64,000 nt of DNA from the NCBI GenBank assembly GCA_963854835.1, contig OY978530.1:38069639-38133638 (forward strand), in the 5' to 3' direction. The notes under the pieces were generated by a model. It saw only the letters and a list, made by a program, of their open reading frames with translations, was not told the DNA's origin and made no database searches. Shown in pieces: positions 1-10,965 of the stretch (the stretch's first letter is position 1; each line of letters starts with the position of its first letter). The DNA is from Megamerina dolium (taxonomy: Eukaryota; Arthropoda; Insecta; Diptera; Megamerinidae). Both the position numbers and the translations under genes were made by a program.

Positions 1-59
1 TGCAGATTTCGCTAGTCTTTTCGACATAGATATCTTTCAGGATAGACTTTGCCTAACTA

Positions 60-655
60 TTAAGGGATATGGCAGAGTGTTAGTGTAGCAGCACAATGCT
101 GCACACAGGCTAAATGGTAAAATTTGATTATGATGTAATCAAATTCAATTTATTACATTTTTATCCCCACGTAGGGATATTCTCAATTTACTTAGAAATT
201 TACTTTTTACTTTAGTGTTCATCGTCTTTTCAATTCTCTCCTGAATTCTGAGAGTTTCTAGGGTATATCGTTTCTTTTATTTCATTTCTCTATCTAATAT
301 TTCAACGTTATCAAAATCAATTGTGTGGTTGATGTCTTGTATATGCTGAGAGAGCGCTGTTGTCGTTCTTTTATTTTTATGGCTGACTCGTCTCCTGATA
401 ACTTAGTTCTCTCTTCGTTCTACCGATATAGATGAGATCGCAAAGGTTCTTTGGAAACAACATCGTGTTGTTGTTTTTTTTTTCTATATTATCTTTAATA
501 TTGGTGAAAAGGGCTCGTGACGTTTGGTTGGGTTTATATGCGAAGCAGATGTTTTCCTTTTTATTTTCATAAAATGCTTTATTGTTCCCTTGGCTAATAC
601 ACAGCAACATAAATGTTTTATCCACTCTGCTTGATTCTCTATAACTCGAGAGCAA
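60..655 (-). mobile_element. Penelope-like element, 3' fragment with GIY-YIG endonuclease remnant
   Basis: An open frame on the minus strand (655 to 377, 92 codons) carries the linker typical of Penelope-like elements (ENICFAYKPNQTSRALF) followed by LIYIGRTKRE, the YIG half of the GIY-YIG nuclease signature. Past its stop, other frames down to about position 60 still read as the EH-containing remainder and a Lys/Glu-rich tail. The family encodes a reverse transcriptase fused to a GIY-YIG endonuclease. The RT half is missing here and frameshifts are present, so this is a dead 5'-truncated copy. It is related to the plus-strand copy at 1440-3024, but inverted. Confidence 0.75.
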
Positions 656-715
656 TGGCTAGGTACACTTTGGCTCAAATTTTGGAGTAGTTTGGGGGAA
701 AAGTGCGCCATTGGC

Positions 716-1440
716 GTTGAATGTAAGCGCGCAGGTGTAACAAATTTCTAAATATTTTTCACCACAGCCTGGTCTTGATGATGGAAATTGTCACCATCGT
801 TGTCTACCAATAAAAGCCAATCGCTGTTTCCTGTGCCGTAAAACTTATTCGCGGGAATGGGTTGATTGATCTGGCATTACCGATTTCTGCCAACTTGCCC
901 ATTTTGTCGATTTACTATTCTGTGTTCTCTTCTACGCTCTCTCTCTCTCTATTCTGTGTTCTCTTCTACGCTCTCTCTCTCTCTCTCTCTTTTCATATGC
1001 ACTCTCTTTCCTGTTTTTCCCTTCATTTTTTTTAAACTAATTTTTCTACACAGGACAGTGTGCGCCTCTCCCTCTCGCTCTTATTAAACAAAAATAAAGA
1101 ATATAAATACAAATAAACTTAAAATAAATGTAAAACATAAGTGTAAAATCGAAAATATAGAATAGAATACAAAGTGGAATCAATTAAAATAAAAGCAAAC
1201 AAAGGTAATAAAATAAGTGAGTGTGATTTTGTGGTGGAAACAGCTAGTGCAAATAACAACAACGTCAACAGCAACTCCATCATTACCTGGCAAGCCTTGT
1301 CATTAAGCGGCCCACCGGCTTCTCTACCCGTCTCTTTATTTTTTGGTCCATCAGGCCGGATTTGAACCAACGACCTATGGAATAAGACAGCGCGTGCTTT
1401 CGTTCCACTCTTTCACATTTCTCTAAATTAACGTACGAGA
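716..1440. other. Intergenic stretch without recognisable gene
   Basis: Apart from the CT-rich low-complexity tract at 918-1000 nothing is recognised. Short open frames here follow the CT repeat or are AT-rich and look like chance. Confidence 0.5.
918..1000 (+). repeat. (CT)n low-complexity tract with a duplicated 38-bp segment
   Basis: Two near-identical blocks, each reading ttctgtgttctcttctacg followed by (CT)n, lie next to each other. The second CT run is longer. The pattern fits slippage or a local tandem duplication. Confidence 0.85.
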
Positions 1441-3024
1441 CAAGACCCCACAATCAAACTACATATATTAAATAACAAATTATTCAATGAGCTATACAAA
1501 AACATTTCTAGTATATCACACATCGGAAAATCAAAAAACTTTACAGCACCGCATCATCAGCACCCCGATTATATGGACTTCCAAAAATGCGTAAATACAA
1601 CATACCTTTGCACACCATGTCTTCTTCATCTGATGTTCTCTATGCGGCAGACGCGCTAAACATATAGGAGAGATATGTATGAGCAATATAATATCGGACG
1701 CGCTAAACATATAGGAGAGATATGTATGAGCAATATAATATCGGATGAATATAACATTAAAAATTCATATAGATTGAAACAGAGACTTGAACACATAAGA
1801 TGGATGAAGAAGACACAATAATATCCTTGGCTGTCATCTTATTATTAACAAATATTCCGAAATATGTAGCTATATAAATAATAATGAAAAATTCGGGCAC
1901 GATTAAGCAACACACAATATTCCCAAGCCACCATTTTTGAAAATTTTAAAATTTTGTTTATAAGGTAATCATTATTTTTGATGTAATAAGCTTATCTATA
2001 ACAAACATAAGGTATGTCAATGGGTAACCCGCTTCCGCCAGCGATTGCTGACATCGTTATGGAAAATCTAATGGGTAAAACACTATGTGACTTAAAACAA
2101 CAAAATAAACTTCAAATTTATTGTCAAATATGTGGATGATTTTTTGGCAATAAATAATAAACGTGATATTCAGGCATTTTAAAAAACATTTAATCTATAC
2201 CATATGAAATTTAAATTTACTTTAGAATTGGAATAATAGTCTACCATTCTTGGACGTAAAACTACTTAAAGGAAAAAATATTATTTTAAATTGGTATATG
2301 AAACCTTCAGGCAGACTTAAAGCAACTCATGCGTTACAAACTCAATATTTTACGCAAAGTTATGGAAATATCACAAATTTTAAGTAGAAAAATGAAAGAG
2401 ACATACAAAGAATGAATAACTAATAACCATAAGAATCATTAACAACATGATTGATAACTTCTTACAACTACTAAAATCTCTCTCACACGTGTCAAAGAGG
2501 AATATATATAGCAAAACAATATATTAAAGCATTTCATATGTTCCAAAATTAACTGATATGAAAAAACTTAACAAAACAATAATAAACACTGACAGCAAGG
2601 AAAACATCTGCTTCGCATATAAACCCGACCAAATATCACGAGCTCTTTTCCTCAGCACTAAAGATAATATAGCGAAGAAAAACAAAAACAAAAACACTAT
2701 GTTGTTTACGAAATTGGATGACAAGGGAAAGACGGAGAACCTTGCGACCTCATCTATATCGGTACAACGAAGAGAGAAGTAGGAACGAGGTTATCAGAAC
2801 ATGAGTCAGACATCAAAATAAAAGAACAACAGCTCTCGCTCAGCATATACAAAATACCAATCACACAGCTTTTTGATAGCGTTGAAATATTAGGCAGAGA
2901 AATGAAACAAAACAAACAGTTAAGCCTAGAAACTCTCAAAATTCAGGACAAAATTGAAAAGATGCTGAGCACTAAAGAGGACAAAGACAACATACTCTCT
3001 GTTTATGTTTTTGCAATAGGCTAA
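1440..3024 (+). mobile_element. Penelope-like element, degenerate, RT plus GIY-YIG endonuclease
   Basis: Fragments of a Penelope-type polyprotein can be followed across frames on the plus strand. They include APRLYGLPKMRK and NIPL near 1560-1610, GMSMGNPLPPAIADIVMENL near 2014-2070, the RT catalytic box KYVDD at 2126-2140, the ENICFAYKPDQISRALF linker near 2600, and DLIYIGTTKREVGTR (GIY-YIG) at 2746-2790. The endonuclease frame stays open from about 2743 to a TAA at 3022-3024. A frameshift separates it from the linker frame (2558-2782), and the RT part has many stops plus a 47-bp tandem duplication. Function in the family: RT with an endonuclease that primes insertion. This copy is inactive. 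Confidence 0.85.
1651..1744 (+). repeat. Perfect 47-bp tandem duplication
   Basis: The segment starting acgcgctaaacatatagg (1651-1697) is repeated exactly at 1698-1744 inside the Penelope RT remnant. The perfect match suggests a recent local duplication. Confidence 0.95.
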
Positions 3025-3950
3025 GTTTGGATTTTGTGTTCAATATCTATTTTTACATGTCTATTAAATATTTATATACGTGAATATAATGTAGAAAGTT
3101 ATTTATATAAAATTTAATATATTTTAAAAGTGTTGTGAACTATTTTTGCACAATACTCACTAAATACCTAACGGCTAGACTCAAGGATGTAACGCACAAG
3201 ATTCGCACCTAAACCTAAGCTCCTAAATATCCTTAGAGATTATGACACTGGTGAGCTGAAATAAAACAGGGTTCATTATATGATACTTGCGATTTTAGGT
3301 CTTCACTTTATTCCTGGTATTACTTTAAAATTTTACACGTTTGCACTAATACTGGAGGGCCTCGTAAGGATCGCAGTATTTTACAATTTCTTACACGCTA
3401 GCACTTCACAACTCAAGATCAAGACTCACAACTGAAAAGCGACTGCCTTCAGGAAGCTGGCAGCTTATATACCATTTTTCTAATACTAGCCATATATCAA
3501 TCTACCCACATACCAATATTTAACATACAATTATATGTTCATAGCACATGTGTGTATGTGTGTATGTGTACGTATGTACACGATCGATGCACTCCACATG
3601 TGCGTATGTATGTACCCATTATGTGAGAAAGCAACTTTTTGATATTTACACACATGAGTAGTACACGTGATTTTAGTTATCATGGACTGTGTAAACATTG
3701 TTGGTATGCTTATGCACGTATAGAACTACGAATTGTGTGGGAAAGTGCTTTGTCAGCTTTTTCACACCCAACTGCAGCTCAATGTTCTGGCATTCCACAA
3801 TTATAAGTAATATTAATATGGATTGTATATATCACAACTTCGAGCAATGTTGGTATGTGTATGGACAAATATGTATTTCACAATTTCGGGAAATATGTAG
3901 CGAGGCAAAATATGCATATGTGCATATTTCATATTTTGGCTCGCATCATC
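3025..3950. other. Non-coding stretch, possible LTR remnant at its right end
   Basis: No gene is recognised. The stretch has TG/TATG-rich low complexity near 3545-3615. At 3951-3964 the pyrimidine run cctcccttctctc would be a polypurine tract on the minus strand. A minus-oriented LTR could therefore end near 3950, but no partner LTR was found, so this is a weak call. Confidence 0.3.
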
Positions 3951-4497
3951 CCTCCCTTCTCTCAGGAAGAAAAAATTACCATTATGAAATAATAATAATT
4001 TTTTCTTATAAGGAAAAGTTAAAATTATGCTTATTTTGTAAAATTAAGTACAATTCATACCTATGAAACTTATACGGAATAAAATTCGAAGTTTTATATA
4101 CATATTGTATATAGTAACTGGTAATTCGACGATTCTGGTGCCCATGATGACGATGTTCTTCTTGCTGGTTGTTGTCTGCTGTAATTAGCTTTTTTAATAG
4201 TTTTGTTGCAGCTTTTGTTGTTGAAGTCTAGTGATGAAAACAGTGACTTCCTCTTTATCAAAGTTCGGTTTCTGTTTCGGTAATGAGAGCGAGATTATTT
4301 ACATTGCGTTGATCTTCTGGCTGTTTTGTCATGGAAGCGTGATCTGGATTATTATTGTGGTTTAAGTGAAAGTTGGTTTGGAGGTTCGATTCGACAGAAT
4401 TTTTTTTATGAAATGGTATGAACAATAGCTTGCAAAGTGGTTTTTGTGTGCTAAGCAATATTGTCGATGTGAAACTCTTTACTCCTGGTGTAAGTGT

Positions 4498-5232
4498 TTA
4501 ATGATTGGAGCAATAATGAATATGTAATTTTGGTTCTAAGTCGAAACGTGGATGCTGACCCTCCGTGTTTGCCATCACGTAATCGACGACGATTCGAGAC
4601 AGCCGTGCCTCGATTTCGTCCCACTTGTCCAGCACAGGCTTCCAGCAGCCAGTGGTCTCATCCACCAACGTGATCTGCAAGTGATCACATGCTACTTCGT
4701 TGTAGTTACGTGGTTTGGGAGCAGTTTTTGGAGGACGGATAGCAACTCTGCTTCCGTCGGCCATTTTGCTTCTTTTAGGCGCCTCCCCGAATTCGTCATG
4801 AGACCGATTCCGCTTCGTTGCTTCGTTTACTCTGGGTTTTTTGGCCAAGTACTCCTTGTAATCTTGGACCACCTTTCCATACCTGACTTTGTCGACCTCA
4901 TGCCTTGGATGAATAGTACCAGCGGCCTCGTTTTTGCTTATCCCACCAGGGATGTGTAGGACCTGCTGATACTGCTTATGCAATTATAGCTGTTTTAGTT
5001 TACGTTTTGGTCCCTTTGCCACAGCGGTTTTTTCTGTCTAATTGTTTCCCAGTGTGCTGTGACCCACGGCATCACCAGTAACCGTCTTCTGGCTAGAAGC
5101 CAAGAGATCTTCCTCTGATGTGGCACCCAACCCCTTCCGTCCGTCTGTCACGGTATCCGAATTTCGATAAAGACGATAATCGGGGAAATCTCCGGTCAAC
5201 CATGGCAGCGCCCCATACCATGACAAGGCCAC
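4498..5232 (-). pseudogene. DUF4780-type retrotransposon ORF (ORF1/gag-like), frameshifted
   Basis: The main frame runs 4983 to 4498 (161 codons): a basic N-terminal half (KRNRSHDEFGEAPKRSKM) followed by a region with WDEIEARLSRIVVDYVM, which resembles the DUF4780 domain found in many fly retrotransposon-associated proteins. An upstream frame (5232 to 5038) contains TSEEDLLASSQKTVTGDAVG and probably belongs to the same original protein; a stop and a frame change separate them. The protein breaks off after about 45 residues of the conserved domain. No RT is seen next to it. The role in retrotransposition is unknown to me; the element type is inferred, possibly a non-LTR ORF1. Confidence 0.5.
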
Positions 5233-5349
5233 CGTTACATGCTGAGGAGGCCTGGTATCAGGATGACTCCGTGCAAAAACAGCCGAATGTAATCCCCTGG
5301 CTGCCTAACTCACCCACTGGGCACGGGTCGCATAACACCCTGCGTTAAG

Positions 5350-6600
5350 GGAGATTTTTATACTTAGAGGTTTACTCCCTCCGCCCGTCTTCTTACTCTC
5401 GTCTGTCTCCTACCAGACAATCCACTGGGGTTGATTACTCATTATCATGTAAGATTGCTAGGGGGCACCACGTGCAGCTGAGAGCAGAAAATTGATGAGG
5501 AGAGGGTAGAGATCCTAGCTGGAGACAACTACCTTATTAGTGTATAACACTTCTCCTCACTCAACCGTTTACCCCCCGTAGTTCTCTTAGTTTATATAGC
5601 CCAATTTTACAATGATCTTGAATATAGAATTGAATATTGAAATTTCTTCAGTAGGTCAATTTATTGCTATTTCTTCAGAAGGTCATCCATTTTATGCTTT
5701 AAATATAAACTCAATTTAGCCAAAGTAACACAATGATCATTACGTTATACAAAATACGGTAATGATCATTGTATCATCACAATAATTATTGTATTATTAC
5801 AGTTTAGTATTAATTATATATAATTATATACCGTGCATAATATAATAATTAGAATAATTTTGTATTATAGTGAGCCAAATGCATAAATCAGTTACGTATA
5901 AGTTTTGCTCATAACATCCCTCCCCCCATTAAAAGAAAAAGTATCTATTTGAAAAATTGATAGTTTTTCTCTTGCAAATTTGTAGGTTCCATATGCTTAT
6001 ACTGTGTATTCATATTGTGTATCCTAATTAATTTTCATATTTAATTAGCTGCTACTGGCAATCTACCACCTTGGATGCTGGTTTTCTGGGTTGTTGGTAT
6101 TGAGTTGTCTTCTGTTGCTGCACTGTGGTGAGTTGGACTCGATGTTTGCCGTTGTTTGATTAATTGCGTTCGATGTTGAAACTGTTGTTATGCTATTTGT
6201 GGTGGAATATAGTTCGCTGCATTTTATTCTTTAATCTTTGCGTGTGACGTTGATTGTTGCAATTGGTTGAGTTGTAGTTGTTGTATAAAAACTAGATTTC
6301 TTGCTCACCGTAATATTCCGTCGTGTCCAATGTCGAAATAGTTATTACGTTACTCCTTTATGGCATCAGTTGCTTATCTTTCCAATGTTTATACTTCAGC
6401 ATGATTTACAAAATAGAGACAACCTCAGTGCACGTGTTATGTCTGGTATGTACATTTTCTCTAGACATACCGCATTCAATATATGCAAAACAGCAGTTTG
6501 ATTTTTTTTGTATGCAACATTACCAAGGAATTTCCTATTCGCTACACCCTGTTACCTAGTGTCAAACGTGGAACAACTGAGTCAACAATAGGCGTTCACC
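5350..6600. other. AT-rich stretch; possible LTR/polypurine boundary near 5916
   Basis: No reliable ORF. The run tccctcccccc at 5917-5927, preceded by ataaca, looks like the end of a minus-oriented LTR (ending CA) next to a polypurine tract. The reverse complement of 6060-6330 reads Gln/Asn/Thr-rich with stops, as in decayed retroelement protein ends. The palindromic aatgatcattacgttatac/aatgatcattgtatc tracts near 5730-5775 are AT-rich. Confidence 0.3.
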
Positions 6601-6604
6601 ATCC

Positions 6605-6788
6605 GGATAAAAACGTAACACATGAGTCTTGTAAATGCACACTGTATATTGCTGCTGTTATACCAAACGTCCAAGGATTTCATGACTTTGGTGCATGTTC
6701 TAGTGACATTATTTAACGCTGTACCACTTGGTATAGTAGATATTATAACTTATGAATATGTAATCTCACCTCGATTAGCTCTTTGGTC
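6605..6788 (+). repeat. Dispersed repeat J, copy 1
   Basis: About 180 bp resemble 44440-44610 in the same orientation. Shared blocks include aacacatgagtcttgta, tattgctgctgttat, aacgctgtaccacttg and aattagctctttggtc (one difference). Origin is unknown. It ends where the RTE-like fragment at 6789 begins. Confidence 0.8.
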
Positions 6789-8310
6789 AGAGAGGCCATT
6801 TCTAGTCTGAAAAACAACAAAGCTGCAGGCGCTGGTAGCCAGATGCGGAGTGGTTTAAGACCGGATGCGGTGAGCTGCTCGCCTGCATGTACCAGCTCAT
6901 AAGCAGAATATGGTCGGATGAAAACATTCCTGATGATTGGAGGCTCAGGTTCTCTGACCCGTACATAACAAAGGAGACCCCACAATTTGCGCCAACTACC
7001 GTGGAATAAGTCTCCTGAGCATAGCATACAAGGTTCTATCGGGCGTACTGTGTGAAAGACCATGTATATTGAAGACCATGCTCAGCAACCTGATTGGACC
7101 TTATCAGTGTGGCTACGGATCTGGTAAATCCACCATCTACCAGATTTTCCCACTGCACCAAATCATGGAAAAGACCCAAGAAAAACAGATCGACACAGAC
7201 CATCTGTCTGTTGATTATAAAGCCCTTTGGGCGGTCAGGTAAGTGATTACCTCTATACAATAATGCCTAAGTTCGGTATTCCTCCGAAGCTCATTCGGCT
7301 TTGCAGAATGACACTGTGTAACTCCCGTTGTGAAGTGAAAATTGGAAAAGACCTCTCCCCACCGTTTAATACCGAACGGGGTTTCAGACAGGGTGATTCG
7401 TTATCGTGCGACTTTTTCAATCTTATAATGGAGAAAATAATACGAGCTGCTGATCTACGACATAACAGCCCTATCTTCAACAAAAGTGTCATGCTGTTAG
7501 CGTATGCCGACGATATTGACATAATCGGCATGAACACGCGAGCAGTTAGTGCAGCATTCTCAGAGTTGGAAAGAGAGTCGCGTCGGATGGGTCTCACGGT
7601 GAACGAGGGCAAGACGAAGTATCTAGTGTCAACAAAGAAAGAGTCCCGGCGTCTTGGACAGCACGTCACTGTTGACAACTACGCTTTTGAAGTAGTAAGG
7701 GACTTTGTCTATCTTGGAACCAGCATTAACAGCAGTAATGACGTCAGCTTGGAGATCATGCGTAGGATCACTCTTGCTAACAGGTGTTACTTTGGGCTGA
7801 GTAAGCAATTGAGAAGTCGAGCCCTCTCTCGAAGAACGAAAACTACACTCTACAAGTCTCTCATCATGCCTGTCCTAACATATGGCGTCGAAGCTTGGAC
7901 ACCTCAGATGAGAGAATGCTCAGAGTTTTCGAGAGAATCTTTGATCTTTGGACCTATTTGCGTTGGTGCCGAGTATCGAATAAGGTACAACCATGAGCTG
8001 TATGAGCTGTATGCCGGCACCGACATGGTAAAGCACATTAAAATTCAGCGGCTGCGCTGGCTAGGTCATGTCGAGCGAATGGAAGAACACGCTCCGGCTA
8101 AAAGGGTGTTATATTCGGAACCCACTGGTGGACGACCCAGAAGAGGAAGGTCCAAACACCAGTAGAAAGACCAGGTACTGGAGAACTTGTCAGTGCTTGA
8201 AATTTCTATCTGGCACCAACCAGCGAAGGAAAGAGCTGGCTGGCGAAGCATGCTAGATTCGGCTTAAATCGATTTTCTGTTGAAATGACCACATAAGTAA
8301 GAAAAGTAAA
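6789..8310 (+). mobile_element. RTE-like LINE (family A), copy 1, 5'-truncated
   Basis: Similarity to the near-full copy at 10966-14112 starts at the RT N-terminal block (LKNNKAAGAG) and runs to the 3' end at GACCACATAAGTAAG. The endonuclease half is absent, as expected for target-primed reverse transcription that stopped early. The first 430 bp are frame-broken; the rest holds a 312-codon ORF. Repeat J lies directly at the 5' junction. Confidence 0.9.
7227..8165 (+). pseudogene. RTE-like LINE reverse transcriptase, C-terminal two thirds
   Basis: A 312-codon frame with RT palm motifs: FRQGDSLSCDFFNLIMEK (residues 53-70), the catalytic YADD (93-96), a GLTVNEGKTKYL block (119-130) and VYLGTSIN (157-164). 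The C-terminal KIQRLRWLGHVERM box is present. Compared with the other copies, residues around 225-240 are altered by a small deletion (EAWTPQMRECSEF replaces the usual EAWTISTSDERML), and the protein ends early after GGRPRRGRSKHQ. At the position where other copies have an in-frame TAG (ERE*RRMG), this copy has a Ser codon. It cannot act alone because the endonuclease is missing. Confidence 0.85.
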
Positions 8311-9450
8311 CTATGCGACCGTTTTATATATAAATTTACAATTTATAAATGTTACCCTTTCCCTCTCCTCATAAATAACCAATTTAGTTATATATTCGGA
8401 CTTAACTTATGGGAAGGTGTTTCTTTACATACCTGGTCTATGTTTCTGTCGTTGGCTGGTATAAAAAGATTCGAGTTTGGGGGAATCCCATTTGCGTTAC
8501 ATCAATACATCTGTTTAGGAGGGTAGAGTGTTGTGTATGTTGTGTACAGATAAAAGATAGTGAAGAATGAACACTTACGTTTGGTGTGAGTTCTTACTCA
8601 CAGTACGGATGATTGTAATTACGCCACTGCTTGAGAATTGACATTCGTTGCCTTTATTCTATTTTATATTGGGCAACCAATTCGTTTGAATGTTCGGCAA
8701 CTCTGATTTGCAAATTGTTTCGAAATTCACTGGTAAATAATTGTTGAAAAAATTCGTGAGTAGAACTAAAAAAAATTGTAATTTCACCATGTAAAGTGTA
8801 GAGTACGGCACGCATGCATTTATTAATACATATTGAGTAAATGAGACGGAAAAAGAATGCGTACAATCAACCAACGCCAAATTTGTTCTCTTATTTCATA
8901 TAATTTATTTTACTTATGAATTTGATATTTTGCAAGAAAGGAAAGAAAAGGCGGATCTTTTTAAATACATTTTGCGCCCTTCCGTTTATATTCCGTTTTC
9001 ATTTGTTCCACTTGATGACCATACGGCCGTTTCACGCATTAGAAAATTTCACAACAATAAAGGAATTTGAAGGAGTACACGACGTCGTCTGTGATGACAG
9101 CGTGTATTAAACATATATAAACATATATAAACATATTAAACGCACAGCAAAAGGAAACTTTCTAATATTCCGTGTATGGGTGTGTGAATATTTTATCGTG
9201 GTTTGCTCAGACGTTGGTAGGTTATCCAGATAGAAAAAAGCAGGTGCGACACCCGGCGTTGTGCTACTTTGTTAATTCTATGTGTGCATATGTTATACTC
9301 GCGGTTTCAATACTTTTCTCCTTTTTGTTGTTGTCGTTAATTCGTTTTCTTCATAGCAATTAATACACGATTATTTGCTTTCGTCTACTAACTATATGTA
9401 TGTAATACACACTTCTTAATAATTTTGCGATAATAAAATAAAAATAAATA
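8311..9450. other. AT-rich stretch without recognised gene
   Basis: Only short frames without recognisable motifs are seen. A tataaaaag motif lies at about 8461, without a supporting ORF downstream. A short acatatataa direct repeat occurs at 9110-9140. Confidence 0.4.
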
Positions 9451-9451
9451 T

Positions 9452-9800
9452 GTGGCACTTAAAGCCCTGAAGGGCTCATTGGTCGAGCTTCTATTCAATT
9501 ACTGTTGTGCGTGTTAAATTTTGGATAGTATTAGAAGAGACCTACTTAGTTTAGCCGGATCCGAACGGCAGAACCCTTGCGACATCACTTTTTCTGAGCT
9601 TTGCCACAGAGTTCTTTTAGAAGCTTTTTTATTGCAAGTTGTTACTGCCGGAAGAATTGCCAATTGCTTGCCGACAGGTGGGTACCGTTCGAAAGAAAAA
9701 TCTTTTCGATATTAAATTTGTTATGCATGAGCCGGGGATTGAACCACGACCTACAGATCAGAAGGCCAACACACGAACCACTGCCGTTCGGAACCGGTTA
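9452..9800 (-). mobile_element. tRNA-derived SINE (family B), copy 1
   Basis: Nearly full length and inverted relative to the copy at 38914-39262. The 3' end (aagtgccacata on the minus strand) lies at 9452. The body contains the CCCTTCAGGGC inverted block and the acctacttagtttagccgg block. The tRNA-like head with box B (GGTTCAATCCCC on the minus strand) lies near 9730-9750. Box A is damaged at about 9780. Confidence 0.85.
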
Positions 9801-10019
9801 AAATAAGTAGGTCCCTTCTAATACTTTCCAAATTTAAGACGCACAACAGTAATGGAGTATTTTTCTTTTATTTTCACTTTTTGAGAAACAATTTATGCAT
9901 ATACTACTCATTTACACCCGAAATATGGTTGACGTTGATGAAGTACTTTGTATATTATGAGGGTTCTAAAAGGGATAATTTAAAGGAGGTTTTTAAGATA
10001 ATTCCGAGGCTTAGTATGG

Positions 10020-10955
10020 GAGCTATATAAAAAGTGGGCGTGGCTTACCTCTTTCTTGTAAATTCCTTTAATTTTTCAATATTAATCCACACCTTAAATT
10101 TGGTTGTACTACGTTTAATAGTTCGTAAGTTATAGCGGTTTAAATTTTTTTAATTTTCGCAACTTTGTATGGTAGCCCCATTAAGAAGTGGGCGTGGCAT
10201 GCTGATTTTTTGCCAGATTATCTACAACTACCATATTAACCTAAGTATTAATTATTATTGTTCTAGACAGAAAATTGCAGAAGCTGCAGCTATCTCAATT
10301 TAAAAGAAATTCAGTCATTCTGTATTAGAGCCACTATAAATAATGGTCGTTTCTGGCCCATTTCTTGTGAGTATATTTGCTTTTATAATATTAATCTACA
10401 CCTTAAATCTGGTTGTTCTACGCTTAATAGTTTGTAAGTTATGGCAGTTAAAACTTTTATAATTTCCGCATTTCGTATGGGAGCCTCGATAAGAAGTGGG
10501 CGTGGTACGGTGATTTTTCGCCAGATTATTTCCGGCTATCATGTTAACCTAAGTTTTAATTATGATTTTTCTAGACGGAAGGATGCAGAAGTTACAGCTA
10601 TTTCAATTTAAAAGAAATTCGGTCATTTTGTATGTATTTTCTGTGAGTTTAGTTGCTTTTACAATACTAATCCATACATTAAATCTGGTTGTTCTACGCT
10701 AAATAGTTTGCAAGTTATAACCGTTAACATTTTTTTTTCAATTTCCGCAACTTTGTATGGGAGACCCAAGAAGGAGTAAGCCAGATTATTTTCAACTACC
10801 ATGTTAATCTAAGTGTCAATTATGGTTATTCTAGACAGAAGATTGTAGAAGTTACAGCTGTTTCAATTTAAAAGAAGTACAGACACTTTATATGGGAGCT
10901 TCTATAAAAAGTAGGCGTGGCTCGCCCATTTCTGGCAAGGTTATGTAGCAGTATA
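10020..10955 (+). repeat. Divergent tandem repeat, period about 306 bp, with aagtgggcgtggc motifs
   Basis: Equivalent blocks recur at about 10086, 10393 and 10669 (ccacaccttaaatttggttg and variants). The motif aagtgggcgtggc recurs at 10035, 10187, 10493 and, degenerate, at 10910, so each unit looks like an internal dimer of about 152 bp. A further partial unit lies at 21385-21770. No coding capacity is evident. The array ends where the RTE-like element (10966) begins. Confidence 0.8.
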
Positions 10956-10965
10956 ATGTAACTTC

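Noticed and set aside
866..1087. 73-codon ORF over the CT-rich tract
   Set aside because: Composition follows the microsatellite; no homology recognised.
8455..8480. TATA-like promoter (tataaaaag)
   Set aside because: No gene, initiator or downstream element recognised; common by chance in AT-rich DNA.
10020..10955. CRISPR-like spaced repeats
   Set aside because: Units are about 306 bp, diverged and without short exact repeats and spacers; eukaryotic context.
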